Of a DNA stretch of 64,000 nt, positions 1 through 12,062 are shown piece by piece. Origin of the DNA: Polytrichum commune (lineage: Eukaryota; Streptophyta; Polytrichopsida; Polytrichales; Polytrichaceae); the NCBI GenBank assembly GCA_950295325.1, contig OX485805.1, forward strand, positions 34,461,501 through 34,525,500, read 5' to 3'. A program made the translations under genes and the position numbers. A model generated the notes under the pieces. It did no database searches. It saw only the letters and a program-made list of their open reading frames with translations, and was not told the origin of the DNA. Each line of letters starts with the position of its first letter. Positions within the stretch are counted from its first letter, which is position 1.

Positions 1-67
1 TGGGTTTGAAAAACCCCTGATTAAGTTAGCCTAATCCAAGTCACTTGGGAGCAATTGGCCACGAACC

Positions 68-453
68 TAAGGTAGAGGCTAAATCGCTTAAAGTGCTTAA
101 ATGCACTCAAAACAATCCCATTCTTTTCTCAAACTGCCATAACTGTCCCTTCACTAAAACCACCTTTTCATCCAATAATTAAACTCTTCTAATTTTTGCA
201 TGTGGGATCTTAATAAATGCATATATGTCAACAACCCCTAGCTACATTCCGATGCTTGCTCAAATCCAATCTCACTTTTACCCAAAACGAACCCTGTACT
301 TTCTCGCAATTCCCCCGCTTTTCATCCAAACCCGTCTCCGTTGTGCACCGGAAATATTTGGATGATTTAAGGTGTGCTGCAAGTACAGAATCAGGAGATG
401 TTTATAGTTGTTGTTTTTGGTTGGGGTGTTGGATTTGGCACCCTCTACCTTTT
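68..453. repeat. MITE-like element with AAGGTAGAGG terminal inverted repeats, copy 1
   Basis: The left end reads taaggtagaggctaaatc and the right end is its near inverse (gatttggcaccctctacctt). The stretch just inside the right end (ttgtttttggttggggtgtt) matches the corresponding end of the copy at 4823-5509 in reverse orientation. It encodes nothing recognisable and no target-site duplication is clear. Most likely it is a short non-autonomous DNA transposon. Confidence 0.5.
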
Positions 454-2398
454 GCGAGGTTAACTTTCTATGCAATAATTCCCTCCGTTGCCAAGGAATA
501 TCCATCCATCAAAGTCTACTGTAAGTTTGTTGTTGGTATGTGCACTGTTGAAGTTGAGTAAGGGTTTAAGTGGGGGGTCAAGGTTCTTTAATAACTCCAT
601 TGGGCAAATCAACATATTGTCATCTCATAATGTCAATTGTATAACTTACTTCTTGCTTAGGGATAGCTTAAGCCTCAAGTGTCCAAGCGGTCCAAACTGG
701 ACCTCTTATGATTGTATATTGAGACCCACATCCTTTGAGAGATATTAATGTCAATACACTTTAGAAAACAACCATTAATACTCAAAATTAAACTAAATTT
801 GGAATTTATACGATAAAGATGGGAAAAGTGGGGGGAAAAGAAGGATGAACAAGATGAATAAGGCTAAAGCATGTAGCAAAAGCTATAGGGAGTAATAATT
901 TGGAAGAATAACATGCCACTTATCACATGTAGCTAGAGATCATCATTGTGTAGGTGATAATGCAATGTGCAAATTTCCTTCAGTGTTCAAGTATGTGGTC
1001 AAGGTCCTTAATTTTGTGTTCCTCAAACCGTTAACGTCAAATTACAACTAAAGCTTAAACCCCAACCCATGACATACATTATTCCCTCTAAAGTAAAATA
1101 CTTCAACTACCGTGTAAACTCTAGGCACAATTCCCATTTTAGGGACAATGATTATAAAAATGTCAAATTGATAATTTACTTGCATATGCATTTGTAGCAT
1201 AACTTATACAAAATTATGTCGAAACCACTCATGATGTAACTTGATGAAGGATTGGTGCACAAAATGGCATAAAAGTAGTTTGTAATTATCTAACATAATT
1301 CTATATGAGAAAACTTTGGTTGATTTTAAAACACTTATAAACAAAGGTTCTCATTTCTACACAACATTGTCTACAATGCATGGCTTGACATTGGAAACCT
1401 TCTAGAAAAGGCATCACAAAATCTCAACTCCTATTACAAATTGGACCTAAAAGTACAAAACATTCATATTGATCTGCGCATTCTCAAGACTAGAAAAGCA
1501 TAATCTAAAATATACATGTGCAATCGAGTTTCATAGCTTTTTGTTCTCCCTCCATCGCTATTGAGAACATATTCATGGTGTCTACAAAGCATGTGAAACA
1601 TCATTTTACAAAGTTGCGACTGCCCATAGGTAGTATTCAACTCAAAGTTCAAGACTCGTTTATTGCATCATCATCTAGACTTTGGCTTCCTAGCTAGTCT
1701 AGGCGATTCATCGTTCGATTGAGACCCACTATTGATGTGCTCAAATACATTGGTCTACTCACTGTCCACATCCGTTGCATTGCTGAGATAATCAATTGAT
1801 GCCCCAAAGGCCTTTGAGCATATGCAATAGGGTCCATTCCAACATGATTTTAGCAATCCTAGGAGGAGTTGACGCACTTAGGATGGTTGCAAAAGAGTTA
1901 TGTGAACTTTGCGTCCAACTTCTCCACTACTTGCTTCCATGGTGGTGGACTTGTGGATTTGTGCCTCCCCATGACTATAAATATATATTATTCACTCTAT
2001 ATTTGTTAACAATGGGAGTGGAAATTTTCTTAACACATATAGGAGAGATCGATTCTTTTTCTTAGCAAACTCTTTTTCTTTTAGGCCAAATTAAACTATG
2101 AAGTTCCCATCTCCACTGCCCCTATATTCAATTGAAATATAGTTGTTTGATTGACCCTTAACCAGAGGATCAAGTCTCAAATCCCAAGCAAAGGTTACAA
2201 CAATTATCAATTTCATTGTTCTTGAAACACATTGTTTTCAATCTTGCCATTGGATTTCATATTTCGGACCATCTATATGTTCTTTCATGCATCAGTCTCA
2301 AGGTCCAGGCAAGGATAACACACAAATATGTTTATGCGTAGTTGGAGTTTTGCGGTCACCCTTAACAACATGACATGTAAGCATGTCGTCCAACTTTG
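454..2398. other. Intergenic DNA, no gene recognised
   Basis: This is AT-rich sequence with only short chance reading frames on both strands. None shows a recognisable domain, codon bias or splice context. It probably includes flanking and terminal remains of the retroelement on its right, but I could not recognise an LTR in it. Confidence 0.5.
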
Positions 2399-4440
2399 CT
2401 ACTCCATCCCAACACTCTTTAAGGACATCACACTCAAGTTGCTCTCTGGCTCCCAATAATTATGCTCAACTACACATCCAAACCATTTAACCAAATATAA
2501 TTTCTTGGAGCAAGAACAAGACCCTCTATCTTCATATGAAAGCATGTGTTTTATTTCATATGATACATCTTCCTCAAAGACTAGCCGAGGGGGAGGGATG
2601 TACCCTGCCATCAGAAACTTCTCATATCTTCTTGTCAACATAGTATTCCTAATTCCTGTATTGCTGCGCATAAATGAAATGTCTCTTGGTTTGGCCAATT
2701 ACATTAGGCACATGCTCGACAAAAGAATTTACATCAAGGATTTAACACATGATGATCCCACTGATTGGTGTCACGGGATGTTGACATGTGTTCAAGACAA
2801 ATGAAGTATTCCGAATAGACTCTTGACAATAGTCATTATATGCAAATTCTACCATAACAATGAATTCATCCCAATCATCATGGATTGGATTTACATAATG
2901 TCGCAACATGTCCTCAATGATGTGGTTTACCCGTTCCATTTGTCCATCTGTTTGAGGATGAAATGTGGTGGATATAGCCAACCTTGTCCCCAAAATACCA
3001 TGCAATGCATTCCAAAACCTACTTATGAATCTAGTGTCCATGTCACTTACAATTACTTTGGGTAGACCATGAAGTTTATACACATGATCACGAATAAGCT
3101 TGCCATTACTTTAGAAGTAACGTGTGTCATGATTGACATAAAGTGGTCATTTTGGACAATTTGTCCCCACACACACAAATGGCATCGTAATCATGAGTAG
3201 AAGGTGTCAAAACAAAAATAACATCCATGTTAACCACCACCCAATTCTTCTTGAGAATCCAAAATGGTTGTAACATGCATATTGGCTTCAAAATAGGATT
3301 ATTACTTCGTTGAAAAACTCACAAGATTTTATATAGCTCATGATGGACCTTTGCATCTCAAGCCACCAAGAATTTGTTTGCACCCTCTTCCAAGTCTTAG
3401 TTATCCCAACATGACCACTGAACATTGCATCATAATGTTCCTTGAGTGAAAAATACCTAAAATTCAATCCTTGGAAGGACACATCTGGAACCACTATTGC
3501 TTTATTATGCCACTAAAGTAGAATATCCATACATGAATCTACGAAAGTAATTGCATAGCCCAAAAATGGACTATAATTGTCCAATTTCAAGAGGTTTATG
3601 TCACTTTGTGAAACTTTTAATTTTCCTAGGATCCACCTTAATGCCCTCTTTGTCGACAACATGATTTAAGTAGTGCAATTCAACTTTCCCAAAATGACAC
3701 TTAGCCATCTTGGCATAGAACCAATTATCTCTTAGAACTTGGAATGCTTGCTTTAAATGTTGTACATGTTCCTCCTTACTCTTTGAGAAAACTAAACTAT
3801 CATCAAGATACACCAATACAAACTTCCCGATGAACTTATAGAATATTTGGTTTATCACTCCCTGGTAAGTAGCTAGGACATTAATAAGTCCAAAACTCAA
3901 GACCTTAAATTGATAATGCCCAAACGGAATTTTGAACATTGTTTTACGTGCATCTTCCTATGATATACAGATCTGGCAATATCATCGTGCCAAATCTAGA
4001 GATTAGGATACATTAACACTTGCTAATTGATCAAAACAAATCATCAACGTGAGATAATGGATAATGATTCTTTACCGTTTGCTTATTGAATGTACAACAA
4101 TCGACCACCATTCGTAGTGCTCCGTCATTTTTCTTGACAAATAATATGGAAGACCCATAAGGCGATGAACCGAGCCCAATCCATCCCTTTTTCCAAGTAT
4201 TCCTTGATTTGCATCTTGGCCTCTTGCAACTCCAAAGAACTTAGCATATAGATTGGCCTGAAAGATGGTTTCCCATGTAACTCAAGAAGAATAGCCTGGG
4301 CCATTTCCCACTCTAGCCACTGAGAATCCAAGCATGCCTTGTGTTATACTAGCCAATTGTTGGCCAATATCAAGTCAATATCATTGCTCCACTTAGAGAT
4401 AAGGCAATTAACTTGACTATGATATTGTTGTATTCTAACA
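2399..4440 (-). pseudogene. Ty3/Gypsy pol relic: protease end, RT, integrase, chromodomain
   Basis: Reading down the minus strand: a protease C-terminus around 4340-4440 (ending like DLILANNWL); RT N-terminal half at 4125-4331; RT palm at 3601-3939 with the catalytic motif VYLDDSLVFSKSK; the integrase H2C2 zinc segment at 3288-3494 (His...His, CEFF); the integrase core at 2742-3083 with VSDMDTRFIS and HPQTDGQMERVNH; and a chromodomain at 2399-2698 with LVKWFGCVVEHNYWEPE. Only about 105 bases separate the RT block from the H2C2 block, so the RNase H domain that belongs there is essentially missing. The blocks lie in different frames. This is a decayed retroelement gene with no expected function. 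Confidence 0.85.
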
Positions 4441-4822
4441 TGGACTTTAATATGCCCATCCATAGGAATTTGATCGTCATTGCCTAATACCAAAGTGTTA
4501 TCGCCGTCTTAACTTTAAACCCAAAGGTATTAGCAAAAGCTTAAATCACAAAGCAATGTGATGTAGCCTTATGCATTAAAACATGTGCATCGTGATGCGT
4601 TACTTACCATGAGAAGTTCATCATTAGTTGAGATGATAGAGTGAGCTTATTCAAAACGTGTGGATTGGCCTCATCTATATATACTTTCCATAGTTAAATT
4701 AGATTGATATTGAATGCAACAATCTAAATCTTGTCAAAGTTCTCTTAAGCTGCTTTGCCTTGTGTTATTCAATAACAAAACATGCATCGGTATCATAGGG
4801 TACCTCCTTTTTACCATGCATA

Positions 4823-5509
4823 TAAGGTAGAGGGTGCTAAAACCAACACCCCATCCAAAACCAACACCTATAAATGCCTCCCAATTGCCAAAACTCTACG
4901 ACCTTGAAACATACCCGGCGGAGGAGTGTCTGGGCCCATGGAGTGACAGTTTTAGGTGTCATTAGTGGTGCCACCTCATAGTGGCCTTCACTACCTCCAT
5001 GTAGGTAGGTAACGGGCTCCACTCTATCTCGGGTTGGTTCAAGGTGGGATTAAGTTGGCTTGTCAATGCCTATTCTAGCCATTCTATTCACAAAGCACAA
5101 CATGGCCATTTCCCGGGATGCAAGGGGGTCGGTTCCCAGGATGCAAGGTGATGATAACTGGGTGGGATCGTGGAGGTAGCCGTGTGGCTTTGCGTATCAT
5201 TACTACTTGGGTTTTGATGTAGTTTGGGTCTAGTTCCCAACTATGTTGTGTTGGTTCCAGGCAATGAAGGTGGGGGTCCTCATCATATGCGAGATTGCCA
5301 TACACGGGGCCTATGGATTGGTTTAAGGAAGCTAGTAGTTTTGACTTTGAATATTCATCAAAGATTCAATTGAGACTAAAAATATTTTTTCTTACTTGAT
5401 ACCTATGTTTAGCCCAAAGGCTAATACGAATATACAATTTTTATGTCAACCACATAGCCATATGTATGTGCAATAGCTTAAAGTGTTGGTTTAAGCACCC
5501 TCTACCTTA
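4823..5509. mobile_element. Nested TIR element, copy 2 of the AAGGTAGAGG family
   Basis: The left terminus taaggtagagggtgctaaaa and the right terminus ttaagcaccctctacctta are inverse copies, with further pairing (ccaacac / gtgttgg) inside. It interrupts the gag region of the Gypsy relic, so it inserted after that element. The subterminal sequence near 4840-4880 matches copy 1 at 390-453. Length is about 690 bp with no transposase, so it is non-autonomous. The superfamily is not clear because no TSD could be fixed. Confidence 0.55.
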
Positions 5510-6151
5510 GGCCCTTAATTAACTTTACAAATCCTCCAATGAGGGAATAATCAAAGAACAAGTCCCAAATATGTTAAAGTTTTCATCCTAAACAACCTTT
5601 AGTGGGAGTTTCAACTAAAAACATGCTAAAAGTGTCCACAATTTTCTTAGATGTCTCAACTATTGGAAAAGTAGAAACGAGGTTAACCGTGGAAGGAGAG
5701 GGTTCATCATTAGGGGCATAGATATCCATATCCATTGCCACGGTGTACCACGCAACATATGGAAACAATACCCTAATACCAAAGAGCCCTAGGACTTAAT
5801 TCAAAAGCTTGAAAAATTCTAATATAGTCAAGGAAAAATAGAAGAACTCAAAAGAAAGCACTTGAATATCCTAAAATCCTTGAAAAATACTTGTAGAAAA
5901 CCAAAATCAGCAGATGATCTTCTAGTCTGATCACCAAAAACTTGCAATAAAATTTCTACCAAGCCTGCCTCAAGCACTCCTCTTGCCTCTTTTAAAACAA
6001 AACAAAACAATATCCTACTCCTTATACTTTAGAAAAATACCAACTCGTTTCCTTCCTTTGGAAAATAACTCTAATTGGCTCCCCAACTTGAAACATAAAT
6101 GCTATGCAATGGAAAAGTAACAACACCCAAATTACCAAGGTACAAGATCTT

Positions 6152-6166
6152 GGAGCTCTGATACCA
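6152..6166 (-). other. Retroelement primer-binding site (initiator tRNA-Met)
   Basis: On the minus strand the bases read TTGGTATCAGAGCTC, the complement of the 3' end of plant initiator tRNA-Met that primes minus-strand synthesis in most plant LTR retrotransposons. It lies upstream of the Gypsy coding relic on the same strand, so it marks its 5' boundary. Confidence 0.7.
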
Positions 6167-6249
6167 ATATTACGTCTCTTAAAAGAAAAGAACTAAGCCT
6201 TGAACCTTACATATTTGTCAGAACTAAGAGTTGGAGCTCCCTTCAACTA

Positions 6250-6622
6250 CACTAAATATGATACTTAGTGTCACCAATCCTAATTGTCTTGCTCAACACT
6301 CATTGTAACCCGCGGTGTAGTGTCACCGACACTAATATACTAACCCAACATTATTTGTCATTCCTCGTAATTTTTTGGGGGGATTATAGATCTACAGTGT
6401 TGCAATTACTATCACTTACCAAGTCGTTTTTCATCCAAATTTCAACCATCCATGACAATATTTCATCACAAGTTGCTGACAAGAGAAGGTAGGATTTTGG
6501 CCAATGGATGGACTCATCCATCATCCACGACAACATGTGTTCACTTATTCATGAAAAGTGTCATCCGAAAAGTTACCTTAGTCACATAAAATACCATATG
6601 ATACTAAATATCATATTTAGTG
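6250..6622. mobile_element. TA-flanked MITE with CACTAAAT ends, copy 1
   Basis: This 373-bp element is flanked by TA on both sides. Its ends are inverted repeats (CACTAAATATGAT... / ...ATCATATTTAGTG). The body is shared with copies at 10019-10390, 40415-40886 and 60366-60736. It has no coding capacity. TA target duplication and this size point to a Tc1/mariner- or PIF-mobilised MITE. Confidence 0.75.
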
Positions 6623-7003
6623 TATTCCTCAAGCATATAGTTAACTAACTCTCTCTCCATGTATTTGAGGTCAGTTAAGTGCTCTTGATGAATGGTCGTT
6701 ACTTAAGAGACGAGAGCAACATGTAACACCATAGTTCAACTGGTGGGTAACTCCCCTTTACCTTTTAGAATTATTAGATCTCAAATAGAAGAGTCTAGTT
6801 GGAATTAGAGATAGCAAAGGTAACTAAGAAATACATACCATGTTGGTAACACTTGTCTTTTTGGTGCACATTCTTAACTACAAACCATGCCACATAACTT
6901 ATCATTAATATATTGGTGTCCAATGAAGAGGAACCAAGTAGGTAAGGAGAAGTGGATTGTTTCAAACAATGGACTAAGAATAGAATATAGAAGCGGATAT
7001 GGT

Positions 7004-7230
7004 TAGGTAAGGTAGATGGGTCTTAAATGGTTAATTTTTTACTAGCTCGATCCTCATAGGATGTGAAACACATGAACAATATGAGATAGTTAGCAAATGT
7101 AGATCAGGGCCATAGCCACTTTCCTCATAATTTTTAGAGCTTGTATGAATACATTATTCGCTATCAAGTGAATATTCTTGTGCTCATTTAATGGTCACAT
7201 AGGTTCCTTTAATTATGTTGCATGTTAAGC
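7004..7230. repeat. Dispersed repeat B, copy 1
   Basis: It starts taaggtagatgggtcttaaa and continues through a segment containing tagagcttgtatgaat and aatggtcaca. Related copies lie at about 34620-34830 and 42250-42780, both with the same order of blocks. No coding content and no clear termini. It is probably a degenerate non-autonomous element. Confidence 0.5.
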
Positions 7231-7489
7231 CTCGATTGATTATCATACATTGAGCACATGGTCCAATCTTTTTTGAATGCATAGTCCAATTAATTCTTCA
7301 AATCACTAGTTCAAAATGAAAGCTCTAGAAAATGAATTGAACCATATTTTTGGAGATTTTACTTTTTTTTTTTTTTTTTTTTTGGTATGGAGTAACCAAA
7401 GCATTTCAATGAATAACCAGCTAGTAAAGATAACGACCAAGTTGGCTCAAGTTTCTCATAGTTCACTGCACGTAAGAGCCTCACAAAAT

Positions 7490-7800
7490 GAGGAAGGGCA
7501 AGCCGACCTCAACCCCAACCCTAATAGATCAATGTTGGATGACAATATGGGCTGAAGAAGGGGCCACTTGTTGTGTTGTTGTGTCCTCTCAATATTAGAG
7601 GAAGGGCAAGCCGACCTCAACCCCAACCCTAATAGATCAATGTTGGATGACAATATGGGCTGAAGAAGGGGCCACTTGTTGTGTTGTTGTGTCCTCTCAG
7701 TATTAGAGGAAGGGCAAGCCGACCTCAACCCCAACCCTAATAGATCAATGTTGGATGGCAATGTAGGCTAAAGAAGGGCCACCTCCCCACCCCCACCCTC
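7490..7800. repeat. 108-bp tandem repeat, nearly three units
   Basis: Units begin with gaggaagggcaagccgacct at 7490, 7598 and 7706, an exact 108-bp period with very few differences. The last unit fades after about 90 bases. An apparent repetitive protein on the minus strand is only the translation of this array. Poly-T (about 23 bases) lies just before it, at 7363-7383. Confidence 0.9.
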
Positions 7801-8056
7801 AACCCTACTGCGATGGGAGTTGGGACTGACATCGGAGTACACAAGTGACCCAACCTCAACCTATATATTGTCATCAATCTATAAAACCGGGATTTAAGCA
7901 TATTTGGATTTATGCATGAATTCTGAACAGTTCCAACCGTCAATATCATGTCCAATAGATTGCAAAACTACACCAATTTTGTGGTTGGCGATAATGGAAT
8001 ACAAACACTTAAAGTTATGTTGTTGTGCCCTCTCAATACATTAAAGGAAGGGCAAG

Positions 8057-8724
8057 CGGACCCAACGTTTTTATATCTGGCTATACAGATGTTTTTTGCT
8101 ACACTAGTTAGGGCCATGTTGTGTTTACACATGGTTTATTTTGAAAATGCCCGTTGGGTTAGCCTCAAACCGGGTCGGGCGGCATGCATTGTAGCCAACC
8201 CGGCCCCGTTACCACGGTGTTAGAGGCCACCCCCCTGCTCAATCACGGCCGCCCGTATCGCCGTCAATCTAACGGCCGAGGGATAGGGGGCCCAAACCCT
8301 AACCCTCACTCCAACCCCTCGCTCTTCCGTCATCTCCTCCCTTTGCTGCCTTCGCCACCCCAAGCCCGTTGTGTGCTTCTCCATCGCCCAACGGACCCAA
8401 CGTTTTTATATCTGGCTATACAGATGTTTTTTGCTACACTAGTTAGGGCCATGCTATGTTTACACATGGTTTATTTTGAAAATGCCCGTTGGGTTAGCCT
8501 CAAACCGGGTCGGGCGGCATGCATTGTAGCCAACCCGGCCCCGTTACCACGGTGTTAGAGGCCACCCCCCGGCTCAATCACGGCCGCCCGTATCGCCGTC
8601 AATCTAACGGCCGAGGGATAGGGGGCCCAAACCCTAACCCTCACTCCAACCCCTCGCCTCTTCCATCATCTCCTCCCTTTGCTGCCTTCGCCACCCCAAG
8701 CCCGTTGTGTGCTTCTCCATCGCC
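8057..8724. repeat. 335-bp tandem duplication
   Basis: The unit beginning cggacccaacgtttttatat at 8057 recurs at 8392 with almost no change. The second copy runs to about 8724. The unit combines an AT-rich 5' half with a GC-rich 3' half (gccgcccgtatcgccgtcaa). Two long open frames in it are identical because of the duplication and have no recognisable domain, so I do not call them genes. The near-identity points to a recent duplication. Confidence 0.9.
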
Positions 8725-10018
8725 GCTCTGCTCCTCTCCTGCCGCTCTGAAGCCACCTGTGCTCCTGCCAACAAAAAGTTTTTGCTCACTTTTTGTTTAA
8801 CCAAGCCAAGCCAAGCCACGCCACGCCCCTCCCGCTCCCGCTCCTTCTCCTTCTCCGTCTTTTTTTTCCTTTATTTCTGCTCATTGGGGTTTGGACAAGG
8901 GTTATGGGACATGTTCTTGTGGCCCTCTCCTTGTATTTGAGGAGGAATACCTCACATGTATAGGCTGTAGCCATATTTTTGAGCATTCTTCCCATGGGCC
9001 GTGGAACAAATATTTTTTGTACATTGAATCTTAGATGTAGCCAAATTTTGATGTACTTTGGGTTGTATTAGCCACATTTACATCAACAACGTAGGAAGTG
9101 GGGGCCATATTTCAACTCTACGTTGGCAAAACATAGCCACATACATTCGCCCCAAAAAAATTATATATCGACACATACTCAAACCTTCTATGACATCTAG
9201 TCGCATTCGCGATATGTTAAGTCATCCCACGTGGCCAGCTAGGGCTCCTTCAAGCCAACTCAAATTGCCAAAGAAGCTAGCCAATGGATGGGCCAAGAGC
9301 CAATGTAGAGACCCATTTCTTTTGAAAAAAAAACACTGAGCGGACCTCAACCCCAACCCAAAATATAGGGTTTAGGACATAGGTTTTGACTTGGTCCTTG
9401 CCCAATGCCCGGTTTCATTAACTTGTTAGAAGCGTGTGACTCAGTTCAAGCATGGGAGAGAGTTGTAAAGAAGTGAGAGGGTACAACATTGGGTGCCCTG
9501 TTCTGAGCTGACAATTTCGTTTAGTTACTGGTCACGCTATAAAGGAATCAGTGTACTCTAATTCCCATGTAAAACATGTGAGGTTTAAGTCACCGGTCTA
9601 CCAAGAAGAAAGTGAGAAGGAAGACACACAATAGAATACATAAGTAGGGTATGTGTATTGGATGGTACTTTTTGTTTCCGGTATCATTTGGGTTTATAAC
9701 CCATGCAAGAATCACACTAAATGTGGTATTTAGTGTTTGATTATTATATTTAATGTTGTTACCAACCTACCCTGCTCAACACTAGTTTTCAGTTTCTTGA
9801 CAATTAGTGTTAGAAGATATGCTAGAAGATATGGTGGAATTCTTCTTTTATCATTGTTATTTTGTTACTTTTTCCATATCCTTATTAACACCAAATTCAA
9901 CATGTAACTTCCACATATTACCATAATTGATATTTAGTGTTTGAGTTTACATTTAATGTTACTTACTTCCATAGGGTTATTGACATTTAGTGTGTGTGTT
10001 CGTATTTAGGGTATTCAA

Positions 10019-10390
10019 CACTAAATTTCATATTTAGTGTCACCGATTCTAATTGTCTTGCTCAATACTAATTGTAAATTGCGGTGTAGTGTCACCAATA
10101 CTAATGTTAACCCAACATTATTTGACATTCTTTGTAGATTTTTTTGGGGGATTATAGATTTACAGTGTTGGGATTACTGTCACTTACCAAGTGATTTTTC
10201 ATCCAAATTGCAATCATCGAGGACAATATTTCATCACAAGTTGCTGATAAGAGAAGGTAGGGTTTCGGCCAATGGAGGAACTCATCCATCATCTGTGACA
10301 ATATTTGTTCACTTATTCATAAGAAGTATCATCCGAAAAGTTACCATAGTGACATAAAACACCATATGGTACAAAATATCATATTTAGTG
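10019..10390. mobile_element. TA-type MITE with CACTAAAT ends, copy 2
   Basis: A 372-bp copy of the family, in the same orientation as copy 1, about 85% alike by eye. Its TA flanks are lost (aa on the left, tg on the right). More CACTAAAT/ATTTAGTG motifs crowd the 300 bases to its left (9714-10018), suggesting an older or rearranged relative beside it. Confidence 0.7.
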
Positions 10391-10472
10391 TGATTTCGTC
10401 ATACATAGACAAAGTTGTCCTAATATTAATATGATTTAGAATGGCATTAACAAAAACAATAAGCGTGGGGTA

Positions 10473-12054
10473 CAGTGTTCAAGATTGAAGCCCTCATATG
10501 AGTTTCATTTTGAAGGGCTCTAAAATTTGAGCCCTTCGGTTGAAGGGCTAGTTCAAATTCAAGACGTCAATTCAGTAATATAGAAATAAAATATAAAAAA
10601 CTCATATTAAACTTATGCATGATTTATATGGTGCATGCTTCCAATACAATGTGAAGAATTAAGAATCAACCATCTAACTCCACCTCTTCTAGTGATAATG
10701 CCCTACGCTTGTTGGTTCTTGTGCCAATTTTCCAAGATTCAAAAATACTATCCCAATCCATGAATTCAACTCCTAACCCATTTAGACTAACCCTCATTAA
10801 AGCATCTAGTGTGTCAAGGTTGAGTCTAGTTCTCCTTTCACTCTTAACCCAATTTTGCTTTGAAAAACCACGCTCACAAACAGCAGTGCTAGTTGGGATC
10901 ACAAGTATGGCTTGCCATAGCGACATCATAGTTGGCCAATTAATCATGAACTCCCGGTCATTGCCACAAAAAACCCAAGCTTCTTGCATATTTCGGCGTT
11001 CACAAACGGAACATAACATCTCCACGAATTCTAGCAATTCCGCATTGCATTGATTAACAAGGTCATCGCTCCAACGGAAATGTGTCACCAACCGGTTCAA
11101 CCATTGTTCCGTTAATGTCCCTCTGTCCAATTCATCTACGGGATAGTGCTTCGGGCTAAAAAGCCGGGCCGCATTGAAAATGGACAAGTCAGGAAATCGA
11201 TCATTGAGTGAATCGATGATCTTCTGCACATACTGCCTCCCCAACATGATGCATGCCTCCAATGAGCCTCCTACGTCACACTCGGGCATGGAATCATAAT
11301 GCAAGATATGCATTTTTTCACACCCAAAACTATCAACATACAATATTTGCCCATTGGGTACCACCTCGCGGAGAAACTTTCCTAGGTGTTTGGTTGTCAG
11401 GCCAAAACTTACACCCAGATAGTGTCTACGAAACAAGCTGACTGTTACATCAATCGTAGAAGCTATGCTAGTGATATCTACAAGATCAAACTGAAACTTG
11501 CGATTGACCTTATTCAACTCTGATAATATATCAACTAGCATGTGAATGAAAAATTGGAACTGAAGAGAAGTTAGATCCTTGTACCATGTGGGTTCTTCAA
11601 CCTCCCAAATTTTCTAAAATTGCAGGCATACAAAATACCAATCTCTCCATGACCAAACCACGGGATAACCATCTCACCGAATGGATCTGTAAAGTTGCAC
11701 GGGATTCAAATCAACACTGATTTCACATTGATTGAATCACATCACACTACAACACTGACTCAATGCTTACCAAAGAAAGGGTTGGATTCCAATCTTTTGC
11801 AAGACCTAAAAAGTTGAATTCCAAGTCAGATCGATGTTGAATGAATCATTTGCTAGGTGTTGAGGTTGTCACTGTAGCGACCTCCTCGTCACTGTAGCGC
11901 TACAGTGTTGACGGGTGTAAAAATTTTGAGGACGTCAAGTGAAGTTTTCATTTTGAGTTTGGGGTTGCATTTTGAAGGGCTGTTTTGAGAGAGGTATATT
12001 TTGAAGGGCCAAATCGCGTTTGAAGGGCATTGAAGACTTCAATCTTGAACACTG
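10473..12054 (-). mobile_element. hAT transposon with perfect TIRs and 8-bp TSD, internally deleted
   Basis: The 18-bp terminal inverted repeats CAGTGTTCAAGATTGAAG are perfect at both ends. The flanks carry an identical 8-bp target duplication GTGGGGTA (10465-10472 and 12055-12062), the hallmark of hAT insertion. Subterminal motifs TTTGAAGGGC/GAAGGGCT repeat near both ends, as hAT transposases require. At 1582 bp it is too short for a full hAT gene. It holds only the C-terminal part of a transposase on the minus strand. The intact TSD indicates a fairly young insertion. Confidence 0.93.
10666..11541 (-). CDS. hAT transposase C-terminal fragment (dimerisation domain)
   Basis: A 291-codon open frame. 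Its C-terminal third contains the hAT family dimerisation signature: VIPTSTAVCERGFSKQN, then R(T)RLNLDTLDALMRVSLNG. The N-terminal zinc finger and much of the catalytic core of a normal 600-800 aa hAT transposase are absent, and the first Met is simply the first one available after the deletion. It lies wholly within the TIR-bounded element. An open frame of this length in a truncated gene implies recent loss, or expression of a fragment that could still dimerise. I would not assume activity. Confidence 0.8.
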   Translation of the reverse strand: MLVDILSELNKVNRKFQFDLVDITSIASTIDVTVSLFRRHYLGVSFGLTTKHLGKFLREVVPNGQILYVDSFGCEKMHILHYDSMPECDVGGSLEACIMLGRQYVQKIIDSLNDRFPDLSIFNAARLFSPKHYPVDELDRGTLTEQWLNRLVTHFRWSDDLVNQCNAELLEFVEMLCSVCERRNMQEAWVFCGNDREFMINWPTMMSLWQAILVIPTSTAVCERGFSKQNWVKSERRTRLNLDTLDALMRVSLNGLGVEFMDWDSIFESWKIGTRTNKRRALSLEEVELDG

Positions 12055-12062
12055 GTGGGGTA

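Larger units (their letters stand above)
2399..6166 (-). mobile_element. Degenerate Ty3/Gypsy LTR retrotransposon (chromovirus)
   Basis: On the minus strand the order is primer-binding site (6152-6166), poorly preserved gag region, protease tail, reverse transcriptase, zinc-binding integrase N-terminus, integrase core and chromodomain. That is the Ty3/Gypsy order with the C-terminal chromodomain typical of plant chromoviruses. The primer-binding site is TTGGTATCAGAGCTC, complementary to initiator tRNA-Met. A second element (4823-5509) is nested between the PBS and pol. A 5' LTR would lie above 6167 and a 3' LTR below 2399, but I could not match two LTRs. Many stops and frameshifts show it is dead. 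Confidence 0.85.

Noticed and set aside
6167-6735. Possible 5' LTR of the Gypsy relic (cgtctcttaa near 6174 and its inverse near 6697)
   Set aside because: A matching second LTR could not be found to the left of the element and a MITE disrupts the region, so the boundaries cannot be supported.
7456-7761. Repetitive minus-strand protein with three LLGLGLRSACPSS units
   Set aside because: It is the translation of the 108-bp tandem array, whose period happens to be a multiple of three. No Met context, domain or splice evidence.
7490-7800. CRISPR-like regular repeats
   Set aside because: The repeats are directly contiguous with no unique spacers, and the genome is a plant nucleus.
8290-8645. 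Telomere-like CCCTAACCCTC runs
   Set aside because: Only about one and a half repeat units each, inside a duplicated segment. Not an interstitial telomere array.
8184-8800. Two identical Pro-rich frames in the 8-kb duplication
   Set aside because: They arise from the 335-bp duplication of a GC-rich, stop-poor sequence. Nothing supports expression.
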